From a virus, in IMG/VR virus record IMGVR_UViG_3300032334_001433, positions 1-64,000 of that record: a stretch of DNA of 64,000 nucleotides; one strand, 5' to 3'. Positions 50,063 through 55,572 of the stretch are shown here, piece after piece. Numbering within the stretch: position 1 is the stretch's first letter; each line of letters begins with the position of its first letter. The notes below the pieces were generated by a model. That model searched no databases. It saw only the letters and a list, made by a program, of their open reading frames with translations, and was not told the DNA's origin. Position numbers and translations under genes: made by a program.

Positions 50063-50251
50063 ATGACACGAGAAGAAGCTAGAATCGCACAAGAACAAGC
50101 AGTTGCAGAATTCTTGGCAAAAGGTGGAATGGTTGAGGTGTTGAAGGGTCGGAAGAATCCGAAACCCGTTAGTGCCCGAGGCAAATTCAATTCTGGAATG
50201 AAAATTCGAATGGACCCAACGGCCCGTTTCCCTAGCAAAACTTACGCTTAA
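50063..50251 (+). CDS. Small basic early protein
   Basis: 62 residues, MTREEARIAQEQAVAEFLAK then GGMVEVLKGRKNPKPVSARG and KFNSGMKIRMDPTARFPSKT. An N-terminal helix is followed by a basic, unstructured tail. The V-x-x-F-L-x-K-G-G-x-V-x-x-L-x-x-(G/K)-R-K pattern occurs in tiny phage proteins of unknown role; RNA or DNA binding is possible from charge alone. Confidence 0.63.
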   Translation: MTREEARIAQEQAVAEFLAKGGMVEVLKGRKNPKPVSARGKFNSGMKIRMDPTARFPSKTYA

Positions 50252-50260
50252 GGATTTTAT

Positions 50261-50482
50261 ATGATTGCAGAACAGACACAATACGATACTCGACATGGCG
50301 GACCCTTTGACCGGGGCAGTGCAGATTCCTATTACAATCGAGAATATTCTCCGCATTACTACACAGGTGATACCTACAATAGCAATCGGATTGATTTGAA
50401 AGATATGACTGCGGCTGAGATTACAGCATACACCGCAGGATACAATGAGAACGAAGAATCGAGCAACAAGAAAGCTTGGTAG
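50261..50482 (+). CDS. Conserved early phage protein
   Basis: 73 residues with the strongly conserved core DTRHGGPFDRGSADSYYNRE, then YSPHYYTGDTYNSNRIDLKD and a helix MTAAEITAYTAGYNENEESS. This family is very widespread in phages and in some prophages, with no known function; invariant residues include RHGGPFDRGSADSYY and PHYY. Follows the small basic gene after nine bases. Confidence 0.8.
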   Translation: MIAEQTQYDTRHGGPFDRGSADSYYNREYSPHYYTGDTYNSNRIDLKDMTAAEITAYTAGYNENEESSNKKAW

Positions 50483-50506
50483 TACCCAAGCAATCCGTAG
50501 GGTCTC
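50481..50506 (+). terminator. Degenerate cassette stem-loop
   Basis: AG-T-ACCC (50481-50487) can pair with GGGTCT (50500-50505) if one T bulges, the same geometry as at 46668. It starts within the stop codon of the upstream gene. TCTTTC follows. Confidence 0.45.
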
Positions 50507-50517
50507 TTTCTGAATGC

Positions 50518-50546
50518 TTGACAAGATGACCAAAAGGTGCTATAAT
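50518..50546 (+). promoter_or_regulatory. Sigma70-type early promoter
   Basis: TTGACA (50518-50523), 17 bases, TATAAT (50541-50546). The spacer and 30-base leader are almost the same as at 47442. Drives a long run of small genes to 52653. Confidence 0.88.
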
Positions 50547-50572
50547 TGAGGCTTAAACAGTAAGGAACTTAT

Positions 50573-51160
50573 ATGGCAAGATACGAAATTACCCCTTTTA
50601 ATTTGGCTGACATTGGTTATAATGGACATGGTTCAATCCGTATTAAGGTTGAGGGTTATTGGTCTCAGGATGTCATTACCCTTTATATTGATCGCGCATA
50701 TGGTTCTAATGGATGGACCGTTAAGCTTTCTCATTCCTCCGGTGGTCGAGATACCAAAGTAATAGAGTGCGATATGGAAGCAGAAATGAATTTTGCTACA
50801 GCACTTAATGTGATGGCTAAAATTGGTCTTGATATTAAGACAACTAAGTTAGGTATGCTGGAAGAAAATTATCAGCGCAGAATCAAAGACGACAAAGAAC
50901 GCCTTGAGAAAGAAAAGGCAGAATTTGCTGCAGCTGTCGCGGCTGATAAAGAAATTGGAATTGCGTTGGCTCGATATAAATTAGATACCATAGGCGATTT
51001 CGGTGAATTGAAAGTATTTGCCCGCGGAACAGATAAAATCCGTCGATTCTCAGTATCGCATCGGGTTAAAAAGACATTCTTTCTGCAGGGAATGCGAATT
51101 TCCAAGCAGGAAGCAATTGTAGAGTTGGCAAAATGCTCAACTCGTGAAGTAACTATCTAA
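50573..51160 (+). CDS. Hypothetical early protein with coiled coil
   Basis: 195 residues. The first 95 are beta-rich (MARYEITPFNLADIGYNGHG, GYWSQDVITLYIDRAYGSNG, WTVKLSHSSGG), the middle is a charged coiled coil (residues 100-135, RRIKDDKERLEKEKAEFAAA), and the end is again globular (KIRRFSVSHRVKKTFFLQGM). It may dimerise through the coil. I know similar uncharacterised early proteins in T4-like phages but no function. AAGGAA is well placed. Confidence 0.68.
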   Translation: MARYEITPFNLADIGYNGHGSIRIKVEGYWSQDVITLYIDRAYGSNGWTVKLSHSSGGRDTKVIECDMEAEMNFATALNVMAKIGLDIKTTKLGMLEENYQRRIKDDKERLEKEKAEFAAAVAADKEIGIALARYKLDTIGDFGELKVFARGTDKIRRFSVSHRVKKTFFLQGMRISKQEAIVELAKCSTREVTI

Positions 51161-51170
51161 GGAAAACATT

Positions 51171-51428
51171 ATGAATCAGATTCAAAAAGAAGCCGCCCTA
51201 TACGTGGCAAAAGTAATTAGTTTGGCAGTTGGCGTAGGAATGGTAACGTGTTTATCAATACTTTATATTGGTATGACAGAAACGTTTTTATTAATCGCCG
51301 GGTTATTGCTAGTTAATCTGGCATTTGCCGCATTCGAGAATAAAGTAAAAGAATTGGAACACTTGGAACGCATGAATGAAATTGCAGCTGATCGAGAAAA
51401 ACGTATGGCTGAATTGAATGCAAAATGA
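51171..51428 (+). CDS. Two-helix membrane protein
   Basis: 85 residues. Two membrane helices (VISLAVGVGMVTCLSILYIG and TFLLIAGLLLVNLAFAAFE) and a cytoplasmic charged helix (KELEHLERMNEIAADREKRM). AAGGAA precedes the start. Inner membrane predicted. Function unknown. Confidence 0.62.
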   Translation: MNQIQKEAALYVAKVISLAVGVGMVTCLSILYIGMTETFLLIAGLLLVNLAFAAFENKVKELEHLERMNEIAADREKRMAELNAK

Positions 51429-51451
51429 ATTAAACAAGCGTTTGCTACATT

Positions 51452-51652
51452 ATGAACGATCAGCTTAGAAAATTTTATCGTTTATCTGGACTTGACATCT
51501 ATGGTCTCGGAACAGATAGAGAGAAATGGGAAGCAGCAGTCAACAGATATACTGAGTTCGTTATCAGGGAGTGTGGGTGTTATCTCCTTGAAAATGAGGT
51601 AGTAGACATTATGGATGTGATTGGTATGGAAGATCACTTTAAAGGAAAATAA
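51452..51652 (+). CDS. Conserved small early protein
   Basis: 66 residues, MNDQLRKFYRLSGLDIYGLG then REKWEAAVNRYTEFVIRECG and VVDIMDVIGMEDHFKGK. It belongs to the same loose family as the 48706 product, as shown by the YTEFVIRECG helix (FAELIVRECA there) and the terminal (I/V)xxHF(G). Two paralogues within 3 kb imply duplication. Function unknown. Confidence 0.65.
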   Translation: MNDQLRKFYRLSGLDIYGLGTDREKWEAAVNRYTEFVIRECGCYLLENEVVDIMDVIGMEDHFKGK

Positions 51653-51653
51653 A

Positions 51654-51851
51654 ATGGCAAAAGAAAAAATCAACGAAAACTTCAACCTGAGCTTCTCTTC
51701 ACGGGATAGTAATACTAGCGATACTATTATGGATTGCAATATCAGTTTTGAAAATCCACGAGACGACCATGCAGTCGTATCTAAGATTGCTACTTGGCTT
51801 GTAGCAATTGGTCGGACCAATATCGCAGTTCGAATTGTGAATCCAAAATAA
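51654..51851 (+). CDS. Hypothetical small protein
   Basis: 65 residues from the ATG at 51654 (MAKEKINENFNLSFSSRDSN); the longer frame from 51621 overlaps the upstream gene and is not needed because AAAGGAAA precedes 51654. Then DCNISFENPRDDHAVVSKIA and TWLVAIGRTNIAVRIVNPK. Beta strand, helix, strand. Not recognised. Confidence 0.6.
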   Translation: MAKEKINENFNLSFSSRDSNTSDTIMDCNISFENPRDDHAVVSKIATWLVAIGRTNIAVRIVNPK

Positions 51852-51852
51852 T

Positions 51853-52008
51853 ATGTTCTTCTGGACAATTGTAATCCTCTCAACGAACATTACCTATATT
51901 GGTCAGTTTGAGGATGAGATCAAATGCAATAAAGCTGTAGAAGCGATTAAGACACAATATATTAAAGCGGCATGCGTTCAAGTCAAAGCGCCCGAACCTA
52001 AGAAATAA
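51853..52008 (+). CDS. Small protein with N-terminal hydrophobic segment
   Basis: 51 residues, MFFWTIVILSTNITYIGQFE then DEIKCNKAVEAIKTQYIKAA and CVQVKAPEPKK. The first 15 residues look like a signal or anchor, and the exported part would hold two Cys that could form a disulfide (C-x-n-A-C). Periplasmic or membrane location is inferred. Spacing to neighbours is one base on each side. Confidence 0.58.
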   Translation: MFFWTIVILSTNITYIGQFEDEIKCNKAVEAIKTQYIKAACVQVKAPEPKK

Positions 52009-52009
52009 T

Positions 52010-52225
52010 ATGAGTATGATGATGAAAAGAGTAGTAACAATGTGCGATCCGCCTAGTGGGTGGAAATGGGGATTTCCGAAAGTAATGCCGGAAGGTCTAA
52101 TTGGCAAAGCATTTGACGAGTGGCTAATAAGCGAAGGAATGCCCAGGTCAGAAATTGATTATTGGAATAATAGTCAATTGGGTTATATGCCTATACGATG
52201 CTGGAATGAGGAGTTTGACGAATGA
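52010..52225 (+). CDS. Conserved small early protein
   Basis: 71 residues with the conserved core CDPPSGWKWGFPKVMPEGLI, then DEWLISEGMPRSEIDYWNNS and the Trp-rich end MPIRCWNEEFDE. The CDPPSGWKxGFPK motif is found in many short phage proteins. Function unknown. Several Met codons at the front (MSMMMKR) make the exact start uncertain. Overlaps the next gene by four bases. Confidence 0.7.
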   Translation: MSMMMKRVVTMCDPPSGWKWGFPKVMPEGLIGKAFDEWLISEGMPRSEIDYWNNSQLGYMPIRCWNEEFDE

Positions 52226-52479
52226 GTTATAGTCGTTGGAGTGATAGTGTTTGGCATAGTTTTTATAATGTGAATGGTAGGTTAAGTCTGTGGTATGATA
52301 TGGATCGTATTATAGATTGGACTGAGGGTGAATTGTTAGAACTTATGTCACTTGAACAAAAAGAGATTGTCGAAACATTAATGGAGACATATGGTTGCCT
52401 GGAATCTGAAGCAATTGAAGCCATTGAATATATCGAGCTGTTTCTAGAAGAGTATGATCCTGAATTAGATATAGAGTAA
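52222..52479 (+). CDS. Conserved small early protein
   Basis: 85 residues, MSYSRWSDSVWHSFYNVNGR then LSLWYDMDRIIDWTEGELLE and a helical acidic end. The MSYSRWSxSxWxxF opening is a known signature of short phage proteins that often travel with the CDPPSGW protein, as here. Function unknown. Confidence 0.7.
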   Translation: MSYSRWSDSVWHSFYNVNGRLSLWYDMDRIIDWTEGELLELMSLEQKEIVETLMETYGCLESEAIEAIEYIELFLEEYDPELDIE

Positions 52480-52480
52480 T

Positions 52481-52567
52481 ATGATTAGTTTTATTATGGG
52501 ATATATCGTAGGAGTCTTGTATATGTGCTATCGTAGTAATGAAGAACAAAAGGTCAATATACCATGA
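52481..52567 (+). CDS. Tiny membrane peptide
   Basis: 28 residues, MISFIMGYIVGVLYMCYRSN then EEQKVNIP. One membrane helix with a short charged tail. It begins one base after the upstream stop and overlaps the next tiny gene by four bases (ATGA), so it is likely translated by coupling. Small size keeps confidence moderate. Confidence 0.45.
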   Translation: MISFIMGYIVGVLYMCYRSNEEQKVNIP

Positions 52568-52653
52568 TAGAAATACTAGTAATAATGATCGTTTCTTTGG
52601 CAATAAAGATAAGTATCGTATATACTATGAAATCAAGATATAGTAAGTATTGA
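52564..52653 (+). CDS. Tiny membrane peptide
   Basis: 29 residues, MIEILVIMIVSLAIKISIVY then TMKSRYSKY. A single hydrophobic helix with a basic end. It overlaps the previous tiny gene by ATGA and ends the operon. Together the two could form a two-component membrane pair; this is only inferred from the arrangement. Confidence 0.42.
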   Translation: MIEILVIMIVSLAIKISIVYTMKSRYSKY

Positions 52654-52661
52654 TCGAATAT

Positions 52662-52676
52662 TGCTATAATATAGCA
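52662..52676. repeat. 15-bp palindrome in the candidate origin region
   Basis: TGCTATA-A-TATAGCA is a perfect inverted repeat, 17 bases upstream of paired DnaA boxes. A+T-rich sequence surrounds it. Confidence 0.6.
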
Positions 52677-52692
52677 TATACTGTATATAGAC

Positions 52693-52712
52693 TGTGGATA
52701 ACCTGTGGATAG
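52693..52712 (-). promoter_or_regulatory. Paired DnaA boxes
   Basis: TGTGGATAA (52693-52701) is the exact complement of the consensus DnaA box TTATCCACA. Eleven bases on, TGTGGATAG (52704-52712) has one mismatch. The spacing equals one helical turn. They lie in the longest early gene-free gap with surrounding A+T-rich sequence and palindromes. Confidence 0.5.
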
Positions 52713-52856
52713 AGATCGCAGAGTTCTCTAAAATCGAGCCTAAAGAAAACTCTGTATTTATACGGTAGAACAATGGTTCAGATTCTATACGACCGTATCA
52801 GATTATAAACGGCAGAGTAATAATCTAAACTCGCGAGTCACCAAATAGATCTCTAT
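52709..52856 (-). ncRNA. Candidate multibranched structured RNA
   Basis: The gap between genes (52654-52988) holds no open frame but nested inverted repeats: an outer 9-bp pair ATAGAGATC (52709-52717) with GATCTCTAT (52848-52856), and inside it three hairpins. These are CAGAGTT/AACTCTG (52719-52725 with 52748-52754, extendable to 10 of 11 pairs), ATACGGT/ACCGTAT (52760-52766 with 52792-52798, with an inner GAAC/GTTC hairpin), and AGATTAT/ATAATCT (52800-52806 with 52820-52826). A leftward TTGACA-17-TATAGA promoter (52859-52887) would start transcription at about 52852, at the edge of the structure. Strand is inferred from that promoter. There is no clear terminator at the far end. Confidence 0.4.
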
Positions 52857-52858
52857 GT

Positions 52859-52887
52859 TCTATAACATCTTTTCCCTCCCCTGTCAA
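52859..52887 (-). promoter_or_regulatory. Candidate leftward promoter
   Basis: On the minus strand TTGACA (52882-52887), 17 bases, TATAGA (52859-52864). It lies in the dispersed repeat and has no leftward gene downstream, only the structured region. It is the left arm of a cassette whose right arm is the promoter at 52934. Confidence 0.5.
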
Positions 52888-52903
52888 CCTTTTTATAGTA
52901 CCC
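52864..52903 (+). repeat. Dispersed 39/40-bp repeat, copy 2
   Basis: Matches 49472-49510 from AACATC to AGTACCC with two substitutions and one extra T. In both places it directly precedes a stem-loop and a rightward early promoter. Confidence 0.85.
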
Positions 52904-52907
52904 ATAC

Positions 52908-52919
52908 ACCCTGCAGGGT
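52908..52919 (+). terminator. Cassette stem-loop
   Basis: ACCCTGCAGGGT is a perfect 12-base palindrome followed by CTTTAAA. An alternative pairing uses AGTACCC at 52897-52903 with GGGTCT, as in other cassettes. Terminator strength is uncertain. Confidence 0.5.
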
Positions 52920-52933
52920 CTTTAAACTAATGC

Positions 52934-52962
52934 TTGACGATCTGACCAAAAGGCGCTATAAT
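52934..52962 (+). promoter_or_regulatory. Sigma70-type early promoter
   Basis: TTGACG (52934-52939), 17 bases, TATAAT (52957-52962), leader AGAGGCATAAACAGTAAGGA. Drives the three genes at 52989-53685. Confidence 0.87.
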
Positions 52963-52988
52963 AGAGGCATAAACAGTAAGGAACTTAT

Positions 52989-53246
52989 ATGAACAGCAAA
53001 CAGATCGCAATGTATGGTATGACCGAAGCAGACATCAAAGCACAGTATATGGAGTCTATTACAGCAAAGTTCTCCGGTCTGGAGATGGTTGTAGCGGGCA
53101 TTCTAAGCGATTGTCAAGAGATGAATCAGTATCAGCACGCTGCAGCAGTGAATCAAGAAGCCAATAAAGAGCGGATTCGTCAGCAGTTGAACGTAGCAAA
53201 GTTCATTCTGTTCGATATGATGGATCAGCGTGGTCATAGCGTATAA
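52989..53246 (+). CDS. Hypothetical early protein
   Basis: 85 residues, helical: MNSKQIAMYGMTEADIKAQY, then EMVVAGILSDCQEMNQYQHA and KERIRQQLNVAKFILFDMMD. Similar short proteins with a (M/V)AGxLSDxQE ... R(Q)xLNxAKxxL helix pair occur in many phages. Function unknown. From here to about 55.2 kb the base composition is more G+C-rich than upstream. Confidence 0.66.
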   Translation: MNSKQIAMYGMTEADIKAQYMESITAKFSGLEMVVAGILSDCQEMNQYQHAAAVNQEANKERIRQQLNVAKFILFDMMDQRGHSV

Positions 53247-53256
53247 GGAACCAGTT

Positions 53257-53430
53257 ATGTCGTATTTCTCGAATCTCTACAATTTGATTACAGAGGCCAT
53301 TGAGATGGACATGGGGAAGTATAATATAATAGATCTGATGATAGATGAGGGAATCCCTGCAGAGGCGGCTCCTATTATATTAGATCAGTTCATTAAGTCG
53401 AAGGGATCGTATCCCCTAGGCGCCGAGTGA
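53257..53430 (+). CDS. Hypothetical small protein
   Basis: 57 residues from the ATG at 53257, preceded by AAGGAA; the ATG-like start at 53230 would overlap the previous gene. MSYFSNLYNLITEAIEMDMG then IIDLMIDEGIPAEAAPIILD and a terminal SKGSYPLGAE. An all-helical small protein. Not recognised. Confidence 0.6.
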   Translation: MSYFSNLYNLITEAIEMDMGKYNIIDLMIDEGIPAEAAPIILDQFIKSKGSYPLGAE

Positions 53431-53463
53431 GAAATTCTCGGCAACTAAAGTATGGAGAATGGT

Positions 53464-53685
53464 ATGAAAGTGTATTCGTTGGTGTCGTTCGTAGACTATG
53501 AGGGTTACTATCTGGTGGGTATATACGGATCTCTAGAGGACTTGATGAAGTACGTAGAAGACGGTAAGTGGTACGTTGATCGCCTGGGATACGTAGAGTC
53601 TGAGCTGGGGGAGGAGATAAACGTAATGGCTGAGGTAGTGTACGTGCCCTTTGTGAATTCTAGTAATGAGCAGGTAATGGTATAA
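53464..53685 (+). CDS. Hypothetical small protein
   Basis: 73 residues from the ATG at 53464; GGAG six bases upstream decides it over the ATG at 53452. MKVYSLVSFVDYEGYYLVGI then DLMKYVEDGKWYVDRLGYVE and a beta end INVMAEVVYVPFVNSSNEQV. Codon use is notably rich in GGG and GTG compared with most of the window. Family not recognised. Confidence 0.6.
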   Translation: MKVYSLVSFVDYEGYYLVGIYGSLEDLMKYVEDGKWYVDRLGYVESELGEEINVMAEVVYVPFVNSSNEQVMV

Positions 53686-53708
53686 GACCCTACAGCCCAA
53701 AGGGTCTT
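53684..53708 (+). terminator. Cassette terminator
   Basis: AAGACCCT (53684-53691) pairs perfectly with AGGGTCTT (53701-53708) around a 9-nt loop, followed by TTGG. The first bases are in the stop codon of the upstream gene; the next -35 starts 12 bases later. Confidence 0.7.
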
Positions 53709-53719
53709 TTGGAAAGTGC

Positions 53720-53748
53720 TTGACGATCTGACCAAAAGGTGCTATAAT
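53720..53748 (+). promoter_or_regulatory. Sigma70-type early promoter
   Basis: TTGACG (53720-53725), 17 bases, TATAAT (53743-53748), leader TGAGGCATAAACAGCAACAG. Drives the AAA ATPase gene alone. Confidence 0.87.
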
Positions 53749-53776
53749 TGAGGCATAAACAGCAACAGAGGTGTAT

Positions 53777-54685
53777 ATGAAAGTAGCAGTCAAATTCAAC
53801 AAAGCAAAGAATCGTTTCGAAGGATTCGTGGATGGCAAAATGGTAACACGTTCAAAGCATGAGATGTACGTCAAGAACGTTCTAGCTAGCATGGGTCTAG
53901 AGGTCGAAGAGTCCACAGGTCTCGTGAACAATCAGCCCAAGATTGACGAGTTTGGCATCAATAAGCGCTTTGAGTTCGTTCAGCAGATGGTCACAATGGT
54001 TGGTAAGAAGACTATTGCCTCAGCGATCATCACAGGTCAGGGTGGTCTGGGTAAGACGCACACAGTGTTGAAGTCGCTCAAGGCTCAGGGCTTGATCGAT
54101 ACTACAGACCTCGCCTCGTTCGAAGAGGGTTACAAGTTTAACTCTTCGAAGTCTTATCGTGTTGTCAAAGGTTACAGCACAGCAAAAGGTCTCTATCGTA
54201 CGTTGTTCGAGGGTAACGGACAAGTGCTCGTGTTCGACGACTGCGACAGTGTTCTCAAAGATCCCGTAGCGTTGAACTTGCTCAAGGGTGCCCTGGACTC
54301 TTACGGTGAGCGCTGGATCTCCTGGAACGCAGACATGAAAGACGAAGATCTGCCCCGTTCCTTCAAGTTCACAGGTTCCATTGTGTTCATCAGCAACATG
54401 GACGCTGATCGTATAGACCAAGCAGTGAAGACACGCGCTATGTGCGTTGACTTGTCCATGACACAGATGCAGAAGCTAGAGCGCATGGAAGTGATCATGA
54501 AAGAAGACGAATTCCTGCCTGAGTACAGCATTAATTTTAAGCAAGACGCTTTGAATTTGCTTAAAGAAGTAGCAAATACAGTAGACAATCTGTCTCTGCG
54601 TTCGTTGATTGCGGTGACGAAGATTCGCGCTGAGAATGAGAACTGGAAAGATCTGGCTCGTTACATCGTCAGTGCCGGGGCGTAA
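53777..54685 (+). CDS. AAA+ family ATPase
   Basis: 302 residues from the ATG at 53777 (AGAGG five bases upstream; a GTG at 53771 is the alternative). Walker A is GQGGLGKT (87-94), Walker B is VLVFDDCD (D154/D155), and sensor 1 is in GSIVFISNMD. A conserved Arg sits in TRAMCVDLSM. The N-terminal 50 residues (VKFNKAKNRFEGFVDGKMVT) form a small separate domain. Relatives are common single-domain phage ATPases of unknown role, possibly loading or remodelling factors in replication. It is the only gene of its transcript and is richer in G+C than its neighbours. Confidence 0.8.
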   Translation: MKVAVKFNKAKNRFEGFVDGKMVTRSKHEMYVKNVLASMGLEVEESTGLVNNQPKIDEFGINKRFEFVQQMVTMVGKKTIASAIITGQGGLGKTHTVLKSLKAQGLIDTTDLASFEEGYKFNSSKSYRVVKGYSTAKGLYRTLFEGNGQVLVFDDCDSVLKDPVALNLLKGALDSYGERWISWNADMKDEDLPRSFKFTGSIVFISNMDADRIDQAVKTRAMCVDLSMTQMQKLERMEVIMKEDEFLPEYSINFKQDALNLLKEVANTVDNLSLRSLIAVTKIRAENENWKDLARYIVSAGA

Positions 54686-54686
54686 A

Positions 54687-54705
54687 GCCCTACAGGGCAA
54701 AGGGT
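54687..54705 (+). terminator. Cassette stem-loop
   Basis: GCCCT (54687-54691) pairs with AGGGC (54694-54698); a second AGGGT at 54701-54705 offers an alternative partner and is followed by CTTTG. It lies right after the ATPase stop and six bases before the next -35. Confidence 0.5.
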
Positions 54706-54711
54706 CTTTGC

Positions 54712-54740
54712 TTGACCCTCTGTCCATTATGTGCTATAAT
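54712..54740 (+). promoter_or_regulatory. Sigma70-type early promoter
   Basis: TTGACC (54712-54717), 17 bases, TATAAT (54735-54740), leader with AAGGAAACC before the next ATG. Drives the three small genes to 55258. Confidence 0.85.
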
Positions 54741-54766
54741 CGAGACATAGTAACAAGGAAACCAAA

Positions 54767-54856
54767 ATGAAACGATTCGCTCTAGAACTCTTCCAAGCAA
54801 CAGTCTTCGCAGCGACAATGTTCGCAGCTTTCATCATCTACTTCTACGCAATGTAA
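54767..54856 (+). CDS. Tiny membrane peptide
   Basis: 29 residues, MKRFALELFQATVFAATMFA then AFIIYFYAM: a positively charged start and one membrane helix. AAGGAA is well placed and the promoter is directly upstream, so translation is likely. Function unknown; inner-membrane location predicted. Confidence 0.55.
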   Translation: MKRFALELFQATVFAATMFAAFIIYFYAM

Positions 54857-54857
54857 T

Positions 54858-55076
54858 ATGACTACGAAATACACTAGAGAACAGATCAATAAAGTCCTTG
54901 ATACCTTCGTAGAGACAAGCTACGAACACTGGGGCTTCTACTCCTACTCTGCTGGTGCTCTACAGAGCCAGCTAACTACTCTACTCGCGGACATGCCAAA
55001 GCATAAGCAAGCAGAAGTGTTGAACGTATTCATAAAAATGACAGAGAAATATAGTAAAGAAAAGGAATCTGTATGA
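54858..55076 (+). CDS. Conserved small early protein
   Basis: 72 residues, MTTKYTREQINKVLDTFVET then SYEHWGFYSYSAGALQSQLT and a helical end KQAEVLNVFIKMTEKYSKEK. The Y-S-x-G-x-L-(Q/E)-S-x-L pattern is shared by small early proteins in many phages. Function unknown. Its stop overlaps the next start. Confidence 0.65.
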   Translation: MTTKYTREQINKVLDTFVETSYEHWGFYSYSAGALQSQLTTLLADMPKHKQAEVLNVFIKMTEKYSKEKESV

Positions 55077-55258
55077 GCAAAATGAAGGATCTATTCATCG
55101 AAATCGAAGTTTTGTATGACGCAGGCATCTCAGAGACGGAGATCGCCAGACGCTTGAATATACCCTTAGGGGCGGTTCGGGCGGTGACAGATGCCGTGGA
55201 CGAGATGGCATACCATGTAGATATGCGCGAAGGGTACGACCGCGAGGTTATGGTATAG
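55073..55258 (+). CDS. Small helix-turn-helix protein
   Basis: 61 residues. EIEVLYDAGISETEIARRLN then IPLGAVRAVTDAVDEMAYHV is a clear helix-turn-helix of the resolvase/sigma-like type (G-x-S-x-x-E-I-A-R-R-L-x-I-P-x-x-x-V). It could act as a transcription factor. It is the last gene before a 314-base gap. Similar tiny proteins are frequent in phages. Confidence 0.65.
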   Translation: MSKMKDLFIEIEVLYDAGISETEIARRLNIPLGAVRAVTDAVDEMAYHVDMREGYDREVMV

Positions 55259-55572
55259 TCTTAGAGGGGCTGGCGGGTACCTAGGGGGTACCCTCAATTA
55301 TAAGTCAGCACCCCTCGCTGCTATATCCTCAGCTTATGCCCCTCCACCTTATATCAACACTTATCCATTTCTCCCTACGGCTCTCCACTCTTATCTCAAA
55401 AAAATTTCCCCCAGAAAAATTTCCCCAGAAAAACAACACTAAAAAGAGTTCCTCTATTCCTACTCTATCGATACTCTACCCCTACACTATGACGTTTATT
55501 AATATATACTAGATAGAAGCCATAAACTACACTAATCGTTTCTATACTATACTACACTATAAGGAGATCTGT
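55259..55572 (+). other. 314-bp gene-free region with hairpin and short repeats
   Basis: No convincing frame is present on either strand. A 7-bp hairpin GGGTACC/GGTACCC lies at 55275-55293, inside a longer imperfect pairing of AGGGGCTG (55265-55272) with CAGCACCCCT. An A/T-C tract at 55400-55429 is a tandem near-repeat of AAATTTCCCCAGAAA. A pyrimidine-rich CTCTA-repeat stretch follows (55450-55490), then A+T-rich sequence and AAGGAG before the next gene. No sigma70 promoter of the cassette type is seen. Confidence 0.5.

Noticed and set aside
52755-52856. tRNA gene in the 52.7-52.9 kb gap (GGTTCAGATTC resembles a T-loop)
   Set aside because: The flanking bases do not form a 5-bp T-stem, no acceptor stem at tRNA distance is present, and the overall pairing is a larger multibranched form. 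I found no tRNA elsewhere in the window by reading.
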